Below the pieces are notes generated by a model. It was not told the DNA's origin, ran no database searches, and saw nothing but the letters and a program-made list of their open reading frames with translations. DNA of 64,000 nt from Megalopta genalis (lineage: Eukaryota; Arthropoda; Insecta; Hymenoptera; Halictidae), in NCBI RefSeq assembly GCF_051020955.1, contig NC_135013.1, forward strand, positions 45,327,087 through 45,391,086, in the 5' to 3' direction. The position numbers were made by a program, and so were the translations under genes. Numbering within the stretch: position 1 is the first letter of the stretch; the number at the start of each line of letters is the position of its first letter. Below are positions 35,374 to 47,756 of this stretch, piece by piece.

Positions 35374-36525
35374 TGGTTGCACAATCAACGCAAATCGCTC
35401 AGCGAAATTGCTCGCATAATAGATAGACAAAGATTTACTACTCAAAGTATTATTGTCGCGAAGGATAAACAAAATCCACGTGTAGCCCACAAAACAGAGG
35501 AATTAAACTACTTAACGTTGACTAAAAAGCTTTCTTTTAATTTTGCTATTACTTGGAATGAAAAGAAGAAATTAAAAGCTCTCGTTTTTTAACTTTTTTA
35601 TCTGAGCCTATAACGAAAATTTAGAAAATGCCTTTTGTAGGTCTCGGTAACTTATATACGTGTTGAAAAATTGGTCGAAATCGGTTAAACCAGAGTCGAG
35701 CCACAGACGTTGAAAGATTTTGAAAACTGCAGATTTCTTAGTTTTCGGTTAAAACCATGATAAAACTGCAATTTCTGCGATCTTTAATTTGTTGTCATTC
35801 GTAACAACATGAACCAACTTCGATAAAATTTTCAACACGCATATAAGTTATCGAGATCTACGAAAGACACTTTTTAAATTTTCGTTATAGGCTCAGATAA
35901 AAGAGTTAAAAATGAGGGATTTTTTATTTTCTTGTCATTCCAAGTAATAGCAAAACTTCTAAAAAATCATTTCAGATATCGTCTAGTAGACTAATTCCCC
36001 TATCATCTAAACAAAAATTCAAGTCATTCAGTTCAGTTTTAAAATAGTTATTGCGTTTTAAAAGGTGTACGAACACTTTTGTGGGCCATTGTATAAATGC
36101 CGAACAAATTGCTACAGAGGTTAAAAAACAATAATAATATATATGTTTCAACCAGTACTGTGCATAATTACTTACGAATTAGTGAATACTGCGGTAGAGT
36201 TACACGGAAAAAATATTTTGTAAATGAAGTGAATCGCAAGAAACGGCTAGAGTTTTCTAAATAGCATGTTAAGACTTCAATGCAATATTGTAAAAAGGTA
36301 ATTTTCAATGCAGTATGGAGACAAAAAGGTACTGAGTTCAAAAAAAAATTTTTGACCTACAACGAAACACAGCGGGGGAGTGGGATCGCAGCTAGAATGG
36401 GATCTCTACATTTCATCGATGGTATGATGAATCACAGTGTAAATAACGATTTTATATTCGCCCATGACAACGATCTAAAACATTCTGCATTTAATACAAT
36501 AATCTTTGAAAGTTTGAAAGTTTAA
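35374..36525 (+). pseudogene. Tc1-like transposase in two pieces
   Basis: The N-terminal piece (35374-35479) reads NQRKSLSEIARIIDRQRF and TTQSIIVAKDKQNPR, the first helix-turn-helix of Tc1 enzymes. After the MITE it resumes near 36150 with VSTSTVHNYLRISEYCGRVT, KKYFVNEVNRKKRLEF, a stop, then VIFNAVWRQKGTEFKKKFL, and FAHDNDLKHSAF, which retains the second catalytic aspartate (QDNDPKH type). The region for the third acid is missing or unreadable after 36525. Stops and the 611-bp insertion make it non-functional. Confidence 0.83.
35480..36090. mobile_element. Palindromic MITE, copy 4 (611 bp), inside a transposase gene
   Basis: The right end is intact: GTACGAACACTTTTGTGGGC then CATTG, with TA at 36091. 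The left end keeps GTGTAGCCCACAAAA but then jumps to CAGAGGAATTAAACTACT, so about 80 bases of the left arm are deleted. The remaining interior matches the full-length copy at 60210. Flanking sequence on both sides is Tc1 transposase. Confidence 0.85.
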
Positions 36526-36944
36526 AAAAGTTTAAATCTTTGAAAGTTTAAAAGCTGCTTTACTATTATAGAAAGTGAAATAAAATAGAGCCTGCTGCAA
36601 CATCCAACTTAGTACATTCCACGCCAAGAAGACTCGACTCTATTGTAAGATCAAAAGGCTATCCCACAAATTATTAAACCATTAAATATTTAATTTATTC
36701 TCATAGTCTTTTCATTTCTTATATAACTATACGAATGCTTTCTACGCGCCTGTTTCTGAGCTTATGTCTATTTTTTTGTAATGCAGATGGGAAAAGGAAT
36801 TCTGTTTACAAAAAATATATTCTACAAATGGCTAAGAATATTTATTAATCATTGTTTCCTCATAAAATGAATCACTAGCATGGATATACATAGTTTAACT
36901 TTGAATTGGTCACTGTACGAATACTTTCCACACAGACTGTATAT

Positions 36945-38199
36945 ACAAGAGCAATTATATAACAGATATTTGATATTGAGAAGTTGATCGCTCGACGGTT
37001 CGATCTCGACCCACGACTGTCCGTCGATACAACGGTTACGTGGCAACCCCTTTTTTCGATTATTTCCTTAGGGGTTGTTCACCACAGGTCAGTATTACGT
37101 TACAGCGACTTGATTTGGACAAGTCACCGTAACGATTTTTATATAACTTCGATACTACATTTATATTATCCAAACTAACTATCAGAGCAGCTGAGTAGCT
37201 GATGCGAGAAACAAATCAAGAAACGCACAACTTTCTCTTCTAACGAAAATCAGCGATGAGCACGCAAATCAAGGAAAGATAAAGACGCAGAACTGTGTCA
37301 ACTCTCCTGTCATAACTATCATAAATCATTCTGCCTTCCTCTTCTTGGGAGACAGGAACGTTAATAAATGCCCAAAACTAAACTGATTTCTTTGACACTT
37401 TCGTAAACCCGTGCCAAGACCTTAAAAACGGTTTTATGGATCCGGAGTCAAAATTTTACAAGAACAGATAACTTCTCTTCGATCGCGTCAGAACTCTCGT
37501 AAAATTTTATTAGTGAAGATAGTTCTTTGTGCACGAGTCAATATCACTTTTACGACTTATTCATTCTCGGGAGTCTCACTTGAACGAAAAAATAAAAGGA
37601 AAACTGTTGAACGTGCGAGCGATTAGGAGAATAACTGTGATAAATAATACGCCTCGATTAATTTTTCAATTTGTCTTCATTTCGGGCTGTTTTGTTGAAT
37701 CTTGAAAGCGGAGCGTTAGATCGACGCATCTCAAATGCACGATGTAAGTATGAATTTTGGCACGGACCCTCATTTTCCTCATGGTTGGGCATGAAATAGA
37801 GTGTGACTGCAAAGCGACGTCATAATATACGCGCATATGTCTTCATCCGAGTGCGCATCCCACGCGAAATAGTTTCCAGCGTTTCTTCCATTATTAAATA
37901 ACTGTGTGCGTATCTGTGAAAGATTGGTTTAAAAATTTTCTAAATTCGCAAAAACTAAAGATTTCATTTATTGAATTACGAAATATTTTTTAAATTGCTA
38001 CTAATTTGTATTATGTGTGATTATTTTAACATGTATATGAATTTACTGTTAGAATCTTTTTCTCGATGACTTCTTACGGTAGATTAAATGGACTCAGCGA
38101 AACAATAACTGAGTTGAAAGTTATCTGCATCTTTACTGCTTCTTTATTAACATTACGACATTCGCATTTCTTTTTTAAAGAACATTTTATGCAAGTACA
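36945..38199. other. Spacer with one small hairpin
   Basis: At 37098-37133, CGTTACAGCGACTTG faces CAAGTCACCGTAACG across a short loop, an imperfect stem. 37180-37880 is moderately balanced in GC. No gene is recognised. Confidence 0.4.
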
Positions 38200-38318
38200 T
38201 TATGCTATACACTACTATATTAGTTATACCACACATTATACATAATACATTATACACTTCATACATTATACTCGTCATATATTATACTGATTATACATTA
38301 TACACGTTCGGTATTCTA
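38200..38318. repeat. Tandem array of CATTATACA-type units, left part
   Basis: Loosely periodic units (ATACATTATACAC, ATACATTATACTCGTC) of roughly 10-20 bases. The same kind of array resumes at 38686, so one array was split by the element at 38321. Confidence 0.7.
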
Positions 38319-38320
38319 TA

Positions 38321-38683
38321 AGGTGGAACACGCAAACGTGATCAGCTTAATTTATTCTGTGATTCAATTGGGAATTTGTATTGTATCAAAGTTTTTGGCA
38401 ACCACTTTCTTCGGTGTTATCAAGATTTTATTATAGGTGTAACTACAATTTTTTCAGATTCGGGAAGAACTATATTTTATGATGCTTGCCGAATTCATCT
38501 TAATCTATAAAAATCTGAAGGTGTCCTTGACAACTTCAGGAAAAGAAGGGTTGACCAAAAATTTGGCACAATCATCTTAAAGTTTTCCTTGAACCATGTT
38601 ATTTTAGCATAAATCGAATTTTAGCCGATCGAACCACTAGCAGCAGAATCAATTAAGCTGATCACGTTCCGTGGTCCATGCTG
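38321..38683. mobile_element. 363-bp MITE inserted in a tandem array
   Basis: The inverted ends share ACGTGATCAGCTTAATT (38336-38355 and, inverted, near 38653-38672), with weaker similarity outward (AGGTGGAACACGCA against CAGCATGGACCACGGA). TA lies at 38319-38320 and 38684-38685. No ORF. Confidence 0.68.
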
Positions 38684-38685
38684 TA

Positions 38686-38790
38686 TGCGTTATACATTAC
38701 ATTCGTTACACATTACATACGTTACACATTATATATGTTATGCATTGCATACGTTATACATTATGTTATATATCATTCATACACTATACT
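38686..38790. repeat. Tandem array, right part
   Basis: Units such as GTTATACATTACATTC, GTTACACATTACATAC and GTTATACATTATG with a period near 16-17. It continues the array interrupted at 38321. The open frame over it (repeated HYIRYTLHTL-like residues) is a repeat artefact. Confidence 0.75.
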
Positions 38791-38887
38791 TCTTGTTTTT
38801 TATATGAAATTTCCACATTGCATCGTCACGATGATATAGTTTGTTGTATAAGAGAGCCTGCTTCCTAACTGCAATAAATTAAATTAA

Positions 38888-39210
38888 CACTATGCCATCC
38901 GCAGATCTTAGATATGATTCTTTTGTTTGATGTCGGCATAATAGCTTGGAAATTTTAGATTTTAAAAAAAATTTCGAAGATGGAGGTAATATAAATTCCT
39001 AAAATTAAGATATGTCATCCAAGAATTTTCGTACTTAATTCTAGCGCAATGCTAAGCGCAATGCTATAGTTAGTTTGCTGCCTTTTAACACCCAAGAAAT
39101 ATAGTTCAAATGTTACTTCAGTTTTTTAAAGTGGCACCAAAGTGGTACCACCGGCATACAACAGATAGTTTTTGCATGGCACCAGCGCGGTGCCACCGGA
39201 CGGCATAGTG
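38888..39210. mobile_element. TTAA-flanked (piggyBac-like) MITE, 323 bp
   Basis: CACTATGCCATCCG follows TTAA at 38884-38887, and the complement of CACTATGCCGTCCGGTGGCA precedes TTAA at 39211-39214. Near the right end a GGCACCA...GGTGCCACCGG motif occurs twice (39132-39160 and 39178-39200). The TTAA duplication is perfect. Non-coding. Confidence 0.82.
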
Positions 39211-39215
39211 TTAAT

Positions 39216-40650
39216 TAATACTAAATAAGAATTCTGCAAGAGACAAACATATCACTTACGAGATGATTTATTAAGTAAATGTCAGGTCTTGAAAAAATTC
39301 TTTCACGAACGATTATTTCATTTTAACGAATTGCGTTGGGAAAGTTTTAAGTGTGTAATTCGATAGGAACTTGGTGGAAAGATTTTTCCATCGGCAAACC
39401 GCCAATCTAATCAAATTTCTCCACGTTCTGATAATATCTCGGGGTTACGTGGGAAAATCTGAGCAAAGATCCATTTACGTTAGTTAGAAAGTAAACTCGT
39501 TGAGAACGCGTCACGCCCCGGCATCATGCTTTGTCGTTCATCGTACCGAATTTCCATAGCCTCGAACGTTCAACGAAAACGATGTTTTAACCACGGTTAG
39601 GTTTTGCCAAAGGCGAGCATAATGAAATAAAAGGAAACCCGGAGTGTTCCTCTTAGCATTTGCATAGGACTCCGCCGTCTTCTTAACACTCGGATGGCAG
39701 GGCTTGGGTCAAAATGGGCCGCGAGTAGAAATATCGTTATTTATATTAAAATAATATTTACACTAAAATATTCGGACATCCATTGAAAAGGGATAAACTA
39801 TTATGTTGGTGCATACGAAATGTCGGATTTTTGGATGAATCGTAAAAACATCATATCTTTTTCCGGAAGATGTTTATTTATTCGTAATATGACCATTTGC
39901 TTCGATATGCATTTTCCAACGAGTTTAAATGTCATTTTTATAGAAATTCTGGCCTTTACGGTGAATAAACTTGGTTTATAACAACAATTACACGAGTATC
40001 CGCAGAATTCATAAGCATACAAGACTTAAAATAAATGACAAAAATGCAGAGTTTTGAAAAATTCTTTTTGTCAAAATATGACGTTGGCAATATGCAATCA
40101 GATCGTAAAAAAGGATATACCATAACGTAAGCAGGAAAGTAAACATTTACAAATAATAAAAATACGACATATCGTGTACACCAATCAAATAATAAAAAAT
40201 TTGACTTTTTCGAAGGCGTCGAAGTAGATTGACACCTTAAACAATTTTAATTAGGTAAATACACAATTTATAAATGTAAAATGCACAGTTGCCATAGAAT
40301 TAAGATTTCTTCAAAGGTGTTGCATTGTTTAAAATTTTTCAAGGTTCATTGAGAATAAATCAGTAAGTAAAGAATAAATTATATAAAAACACTTTTTTTC
40401 GTATTATTTTCTAGGAGCAGTTTAATTAAAACATTAACTTGTTTCTTTAATACTTGGACGGGTGGCCTCGGGTCTATTTGGATCCAGAGTAGAAATATTC
40501 ATACTTGACTAACACGTTCTTGACAATAAATTTAAATCTTCGCATGTTTGTCTACAGAGCAAAAATTAATAAATTATATTACGCATGATCGTAAGCATAC
40601 TCAGTTATACTGTTGTAACAAAAAATTTATCGTTCGAGAGTGATTGTTTA
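39216..40650. other. Spacer with two same-orientation TTAA-type ends
   Basis: TTAACACTCGGATGGCAGGG at 39683 and TTTAATACTTGGACGGGTGG at 40446 both continue into (C/A)GAGTAGAAATAT at matching distance. They are two left ends of one piggyBac-like family in direct orientation; no right ends were found. Nothing else is recognised. Confidence 0.45.
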
Positions 40651-40857
40651 TTTTTAAATTTTCGTTATAAGCTCAGATAAAAAAATAAAGTAACGAGGTT
40701 TTTTATTCTGTTTTCTCCTTCCAAGTAAGAGCAAAATTTAAAAACGAAACATTTTATTTAGTAGACTAGATCCCTCTATAATCTAAAAAAGATTCACGAA
40801 ATGCAGTCTAGTTTTTAAAAAAGTTATTGTGTTTTCAAACTCTTTTGTGGACCACTG
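40651..40857. repeat. Right arm of a palindromic MITE
   Basis: It begins near TTTCGTTATAAGCTCAGATA, passes TTTAGTAGACTAGATCCCTC and ends CTCTTTTGTGGACCACTG before TA at 40858-40859. The left arm is absent. Confidence 0.78.
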
Positions 40858-40859
40858 TA

Positions 40860-42748
40860 CATAGTACTTGAAACAAAATTCTCGCTGTTCTTTTTTTATA
40901 ATTCATACCATCGTAAAATAGGCCAAAAGGAACTTAATTCAATGGAATGTTTACTTTTCTTTCCTACTGTTGTTTTAAAATATGAGTAATATTTGAACGC
41001 GACAAAGTATCCTAACCCCTTAAGTCGATGCTTTGCGTTTTTATTGCGCTAGCCGGTAGGAGCGGCGAAAAAAAGAGATATCCACGGAGCATTTAAAATT
41101 GTAAGAAAAGAAGAATGGCAAAAAGAGATCTTGCGCAGATCCCGCGACAAATTATCGCCGGCTTTTCTTACTTCCGACTGCTTCGGGGCCAGACGCAGCG
41201 GCGTGGGAAGCAGTTTTGTGCAATATGTGATACGGAATCGGAGTCTGGGAAAGAAAAACCGTTTTCGCAGTACGCATAATAAAAACCGATGGAAATAACA
41301 CCGAAAGACAAATTATTCCAACGCCATCAAATTTCGTTTCCGTAGAACCTGTACATAAAAAAAAACTCAACAATGAACTAGCAGTTAAAATATTTGGACG
41401 TTGGAAATAACTAGAAATATTCATATTCATTAACGTTAATATTAAATATCGAAATTATTCAACTCTGTTGCTCCTAATAATGAAGGAAACACTTGATATT
41501 CGTTCAGTGTGGTCCACAATTTTGTTTGTACTTCGACAACCTCTTATTATAATTCACTTTAACAAGAACATTTATCCAGCTACAGTTTACTCTATCAAAG
41601 ACTCTCCTATATAATTAGATCTCTTAAAAAACTTGTGTTAAGGTAAAATTATTTATAATCAGCAAACCATACTAGTTATTTCGGAGATATCAAAAACATT
41701 TTACGAAATTTTCAATTGTAGTACCAACTTTCAAATCTTGCCAATTTATTGGAACGATATGAGTATAAGCATTTAATAATTTATCTTCTCCGACGACTTA
41801 ATAACATAATTTTAATTTGCCATGCCTCTTAACCTTCCATTTCTGCTAATAAAGACGTTGAAATAATAGAGTTTACTCGCTGAAGCAGCACAGGTACTTA
41901 ATTACCTTAAAAGTAAATCCTTCCTTAACCCCTTGCTTCATAATATCGACTCGAACTCGTAGTAAAGACTTTGAACAGAATCTAGTAAATAGAGATTTTA
42001 TCTATTACTTTTAAATTACTATACAATCTCTAATATTTTGTTATCAGTATTTAACTATTGAAATAAATGCAGGCTTACAATCAGTATAAATATTCCTTTC
42101 CTTTGAGTCAATAATTAATAACAAGAACGTTTTAATCAGTGCAACTGTCGAAAAATCGTAGGGTAAAGCGTTAAACAGTAAATTATTTGTACATAAACTT
42201 TTTTATTAAGATATAAAATAAAATTAAACCCCTTAATTTTCATAACCACGAAAAATATTATTACCTCAAGACCCTAATTCTCCTTTCGCTGACAATTTCA
42301 TTCTTTTTATAATTTCGTTGTAATTATTTCGTCAATAATTACTATATTAACATTATGTATTTTAACTTGTATTTTAAATAATAAATTTAAATTAAAAAAT
42401 TTATTATTTATAATATTGAAATTTTGTGAAAAATTGTATTATTAATTATTTCAATTCCTTCATTAGAAATGTTATATTTTATTCATGAGTTATGAAATCC
42501 AATATGTCGTACATTAAAATCAATTGGCCATGAATGATATTGACGGTATGAATATCCAGAATTTAATAATATTTCATTTGATTCGTTTATAATTAAAAAC
42601 ATTGAACACACATATAAATCATTTTCGATTACATGCTGTTGATTTTCCTTCCGATTATCCCTTTGAATACTCCTGTTCGATTATTAGTAACATTTTTTAA
42701 TAAAACTTTAGACCAATTAAGCTATTAAAGTTCAAATTAACTGAGGCA
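40860..42748. other. Spacer, no gene recognised
   Basis: AT-rich except for a GC-richer patch at 41030-41250. Frames are short and unremarkable. Confidence 0.4.
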
Positions 42749-42750
42749 TA

Positions 42751-43070
42751 CAGTGGCTCGCGAAAGTATCCAATCACTTTTAAAAGCGGAATAACTTTCT
42801 TCGAATTGCATCACATGACCTGAATTTGTTTTGAGATGTCAGGAGATCTGGTTTACTTAACAACATCTGAAAAATTCTCTTCTTTTTAGAAACGTGGGTA
42901 TGTATTTTTAATTTTTCCATCATTCCAACTAATTGCAATTTTGGCGAACAAGTCTTTAAATATTGTCTAGTAAATTAGTTCCTGTAACATCTCGAAGAAA
43001 TTCAACTCGTTTGATCGAATTCGATGAATGTTATTCCGTTTTAGTATTCGAATGCTTTCATAAATCACTA
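42751..43070. mobile_element. MITE of a related subfamily (320 bp)
   Basis: CAGTGGCTCGCGAAAGTATC on the left and the complement of TAGTGATTTATGAAAGCATT on the right lie between TA at 42749-42750 and 43071-43072. Mirrored blocks GAGATGTCAGGAGATCTGGT and GTAAATTAGTTCCTGTAACA link it to the element at 22908. Non-coding. Confidence 0.8.
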
Positions 43071-43358
43071 TAAAATGGGCAGCCACAGAGTGGCCACACC
43101 GATTTACTTAGAAACCGCAATTGAGAAACAAAAGTAAGCGATATGATTTAAGAGCCGTCTGGTGCTTTTTTTATGGGTTGGAAGTCGTTTTCATTGCCTC
43201 AAATCGATTCGAGGGAGCTTTTCAGGAATCGATAACTCTCACTCGCAGTCGCACGCTTGACCCAGCCACCTCGTTGTTTCTAACCGGGAACTTGAAGAGC
43301 GTAGATCCACACCACTGTCAAAGTATTTACCGATATAATTTCGATCATTAACGATGTA

Positions 43359-43573
43359 CAATAAATTCTCCCCAATTGTCAATTAGTTCGTAAACAAAAA
43401 TAGACAATCTGGGAAGAGAAGATACAATTATTCAAGCCTCGCAGCTTGTTTTTATAGTTGCCGATTATCAATAACTATAAAAACGAGGCGCAAGGCTGGA
43501 ATAATCGTATCTCGTCTTTCCAAATTGTTTATTTTTGTTTACAACCTAAGGGACAATTGGAGAGGATTTACAG
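43359..43573. mobile_element. 215-bp hairpin MITE, second copy
   Basis: It has the same length and layout as 33665-33879: CAATAAATTCTCCCCAATTG at the left, TA at 43357-43358 and 43574-43575, and a central TTTTTATAGTTG / CAACTATAAAAACG-type stem (here AATAACTATAAAAACGAGGC). The divergence from the first copy shows the family is not recent. Confidence 0.85.
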
Positions 43574-43575
43574 TA

Positions 43576-44799
43576 TTATCAGAAAGTCTTACCTTCATTG
43601 GTTAGCAAATTTTAAGCAGAGCTTTGCGCATGAACGGCTCATTACTGACTACGTGTCTTGAGCTATGCTATTTACATCTGAATGCTGGTCACATGTTATT
43701 AGATTGCAGATTTTGCGCATTTATGCCACCAGTGAGTAACCCAAATTAAAATTATAAAGACATAATATTATTACACTATTATATAGTAATATAATAATAT
43801 AATAATATACATTAATGATATTATTACATTATTTTCAAAATTATTAAAAGAAGCAATTCATTTTTATCTAATTCCTGTTTATTAAAATCATCTTGGAAAA
43901 TGTCTATTTTTCATATAAATCCGCAGTCTGTGAATTATAGTCCTTCATGTCCTGAATTATGTCATTATTACTCCCTTTTGTTTGAATTTGTTGTAAATAT
44001 TTCAAGGCAGTTTCGGTAACACTTGTTTCATTTCATTGAAAACGATAGAATGTAAACAAATTTTTAGTGTAAAAATTGTTTTACACTAAGTTTTGTTTAC
44101 TGTAAATACTTCTTTCGTACACCACACTTCAAGCGGGATTAGGTCAATTCGATTTTTAAATGTATTCTAGAAAATGTTTAATGCCCTCATCTAGTCTGTC
44201 TTAAATGGAATTATTAAAAAAAAAAAAAATGTACAGAACGAAAATTATTTTATCGTTAGCAATATGACAAAATGAGTTTTTAATTTGAACAGTATTATTC
44301 TAGTAAATTGAACGTTTAAGACTGAAATAAGCAAGATAAGTTCAATTAACAAACAGTTGTCACGATAAAGATTCATAAGTAGTGTTTCTGCACCTAAATA
44401 AAAAATATAAAGTACGAAGTTTTCATACATTAACACGATCATGAAATTTGAAACTCATTTCTATCACATGTACTCCATCATACTTCGTTCTCAACATAAT
44501 TTTTGATGTCTCTATCAAAAAGTGATCGATTAGGTAGAGAATGGATCAAAATGCATTTGATGTTTTTTGCCCGAAAAAGCAGCTTGTGCTAAAATTATTC
44601 TCTTTATTTTTCATTACGTAAAGATATTACTCGATATTAAATATTTTACGAATATGAACAATATACATGTCTAAAATGCAAAAAATTGCGTTTAGCAAAG
44701 ACACTCTATTACTACGCCCCTGGCCACAACGGAAGTAGAAGAAAAATTAAAAATTTACACGAAGCAGTTTCTATTTATGATCTATCGCAGGGCTCGTAC
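43576..44799. other. AT-rich spacer
   Basis: Contains a TAATATAATA-type low-complexity run (43765-43810) and a perfect 9-bp hairpin AGTGTAAAA/TTTTACACT at 44066-44087. No gene is recognised. Confidence 0.45.
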
Positions 44800-45240
44800 C
44801 ATTCGATAGATCAGGCCTCGGAATTATCGAACACGCAATATCCTAACCGCGAGGGCTACGCCTCCTAAATGCTCAGAGTTTTACTACAGTACGTGCCTGA
44901 GGTGCTCTGAGTATTTAGGTCAGGGCTCGGAATTAACTAGCACGCAACATGAAGTTCGCGAGGGCTACGCTTTCTGATTCCTGTAGCATTTAGGCGATCA
45001 CCGGCGAGCGAGACGCGCGGTGGGAACCAGGAGGCGTAGCTTTAGCGATCCTCATGTTGCGTGCTGGTTAATTCCGTGCTCTGACCTAAATGCTAGGTGC
45101 ATCTCAGGCACGTACTATAGTAAAACTCCAAGCTTTTTGGCGATCACGGGGAGCGAGACGCACGGCGGGAATCAGGAGGCGTGGCCCTCGCGAACCTCGT
45201 GTTACGTGCACGATAATTCCGAGCCCTGATCTATCCATTG
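44800..45240. mobile_element. Four-copy palindromic hAT-like foldback element
   Basis: Each arm carries two tandem copies of a module that begins CAGGGCTCGGAATTA, continues CACGCAACATGA and GCGAGGGCTACGCCTCCTGA, and ends CGTCTCGCTCGCCGGTGATC. Left-arm modules start near 44811 and 44921; the inverted right-arm modules end near 45083 and 45228. A truncated fifth tip (GCAGGGCTCG) lies at 44787. The CAGGG-type tip suggests a hAT relative, but flanks are palindromic, so no 8-bp duplication can be read. Confidence 0.65.
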
Positions 45241-45273
45241 GCACATCAGCCGTTTAAATTGGCTCCATCTTAA

Positions 45274-45707
45274 CACGTTGAACGCCCAGCGATAATCGAT
45301 AGAGTTTCTCTCGGCGCCACAAAGCAAAAAAAGATTTATAAAAGACTATATAATATAAGACTATATAACGTATTGTTCTGAGTGTCCAGAGTCACCCTAA
45401 TTATGTTTACAATATTTTAACAAATTCCATCGTAACTAGTAAAATGTTATAATATTTTCAAAACAAATTTAAATATAAGTATAATTTGTTAGTATAAGTA
45501 TATTTTATATTTTATTATTTTATTTTGTTATTAGTATAAGCATATTTTTAATGTCTTTTTTGTTTACTTTATACTTTATTGTTACCCCATATTGTCTATA
45601 CTCATCATAGTTGTGTTACAAATAAAATTACTACAAATTACCTTCAAAATCCTGCTTTAATTGGACGAAGACTGCGAAAACATAGCCGTCACGTGGCGTT
45701 CAACGTG
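45274..45707. mobile_element. TTAA-flanked (piggyBac-like) MITE, 434 bp
   Basis: CACGTTGAACGCCCAGCG follows TTAA at 45270-45273, and the complement CACGTTGAACGCCACGTGAC precedes TTAA at 45708-45711. Thirteen terminal bases are perfect inverted repeats with a perfect TTAA duplication. The interior is AT-rich and non-coding. Confidence 0.88.
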
Positions 45708-45711
45708 TTAA

Positions 45712-47756
45712 CGGGCTACACCCTTTATTAGGATTCAGATTACTAACAAATTTTAATCACAGTTACATTATGAGCTTCGTGAGCACAAGGTCTCTGTACA
45801 CAAGATATTGTATCTAAAATAATGAATAATGTATTAAAAAAAATACAGTATCTTATAATTACAATATAAAATATCTACAACCCAACAATGTATCTTAGTG
45901 AAATAAATTCTCGTTTACGGTGTCTTTCTTGCTCTAGAGAATTTAGAGAATCTAAATATGGAAAAAGGATGACAAATTTACAAGAACTTTCAATCGAGCG
46001 ATATCGATTTCATGACTTAACGAAATTCATTGAAATTTAAATTGCCATCGAATTGCCAAACGTCGTTTATACGAAAACAACAGGTAGAAGGCAGTTCTGC
46101 TAGCCTGACATTTGGGATCGAGTTGGTAATTTGCGGTCGACTCTCGAACTGTGCCCCCTAACTTGTTTAGTAGTTACCTGTACTTATAGTTGGACACGGA
46201 ACTGGATGAACAGCTCAGCGAAGAATAATAATGTCGAGTATAATAGCATCACATGCTATAACTTAACAGTGAAACAATTCTCAATCCGATACGCTTTATC
46301 ATACAAATCTCATGTCTCATTGAATATAGTTATTATTCATATGCTCGTGTCCACGAATGAACAGATTCGTATTTAAAACTGCAACAATGACTTCTAGGGT
46401 TATTAGAAGTCTGTCGACAATAATGTTTTATTATCTTATTGAATATAGTATTAAGCTATAAACACAAATTTCTATACTAATTCCGCACAGAATATTTTGA
46501 CACATATACATATAACGATTTCAATCGCCTCTGATTTTTCATTCATCATTTGATCTCACTTCTCTTACATCATTATACCTCCTTAATCAAAATAACTTCA
46601 GAGTGTAAAGTACAGGAAAAGGGAACATTTGAAAAATATTTCCCATTCTAATTCAATTTTTTATAATAGTTATATAAATATTTTATGTCTACAGTAGTCA
46701 AATTGCATTTTGAAAAAATGCATTCGATTTAATTTAATTATCTTCATGTTAATATACATCATTAACGTTGAAGTATCTAAATGTCTGCTATTGCTTTATA
46801 AAATTCTAAACAAAGAATATTTTTGCAATTATGAACTACACCCAACTTACAACGAACAATAGAAACCTACAATTTATTTTTTTTCTGGGAAATTAAGGTT
46901 TTGGAACTTGGTGTATCAAGATTTTTTTTAAACGTACTTTTACATGTATAACTGATCAAACAATCGTGCATCATCACCATTTTTAAGAGTAACAAATGAT
47001 TATCACAGATTTCAATTCTTAGAATATTTTGTTAGTATTTTGAACAACTTCCTTTTTCTATCGTAGATATGTAGTGTTTACTACATGTTTAAATAAAAAG
47101 CTTGATGAGATTAAGTAAACTATGTTTTGTGTCGAAGAATCGACGTGTCATCTGAAAATTCTTCAATCGATGATTTATGTCCGCTTATTAACTGCTGCTA
47201 CATACATATATTTAAAATATAACTAAGCCATTACGTTGTACAATGTCGCTAAACATCAGAAACATGAAAATAACGTTAAAAGTGAAGAAAAGCTTTGTAA
47301 GATATCACAGCTTGTTACTGGCTATTATTCGAAGTAATTTCTTTGCGAGTCCTCAAACTATTCGTAATTATTGCACAAAAGATTTATATACCCTGTATAC
47401 GAACGCGATGGCTTCAGATTTTTTATTTTTCTTAGTTAGTATTTAATCTAATTTCTTACATGTCTCGTGGATTTCAACTAATCTATTATTATAAGGTGTT
47501 AAAATTTTAACGTTTCCTTTGTTTAACTTAAAACTGAATATCCAATTTAACTAATATAGAATTGTCGGAAGAGATTTGCATCTTTTTTACCATTAGAAAC
47601 TGCATAAGTTTTATGTGTACCGAGAAATGCTTTTACTTAGAAGATATCATTTAATTGTAAAAAATATGTTCAAATCATTTTAGATAATCGACTAAGATTT
47701 TAGCTTTGCCAGTGTATGAATAAAATTGCGACAAAATTGAACAACGTACGAAAGAT
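45712..47756. other. AT-rich spacer
   Basis: No gene, repeat end or RNA recognised. Confidence 0.4.

Larger units (their letters stand above)
35372..36942 (+). mobile_element. Tc1-like element, left end lost, split by a MITE
   Basis: The right end reads GTCACTGTACGAATACTTTC then CACACAGACTG, followed by TATA at 36943. No matching left end is visible upstream of 35372. The transposase remnant lies on both sides of the palindromic MITE at 35480-36090, so the MITE inserted into an existing Tc1 copy. Confidence 0.75.

Noticed and set aside
38671..38868. Frame rich in repeated HYIRYTLHTL-like residues
   Set aside because: Translation of the tandem array, not a repeat protein.
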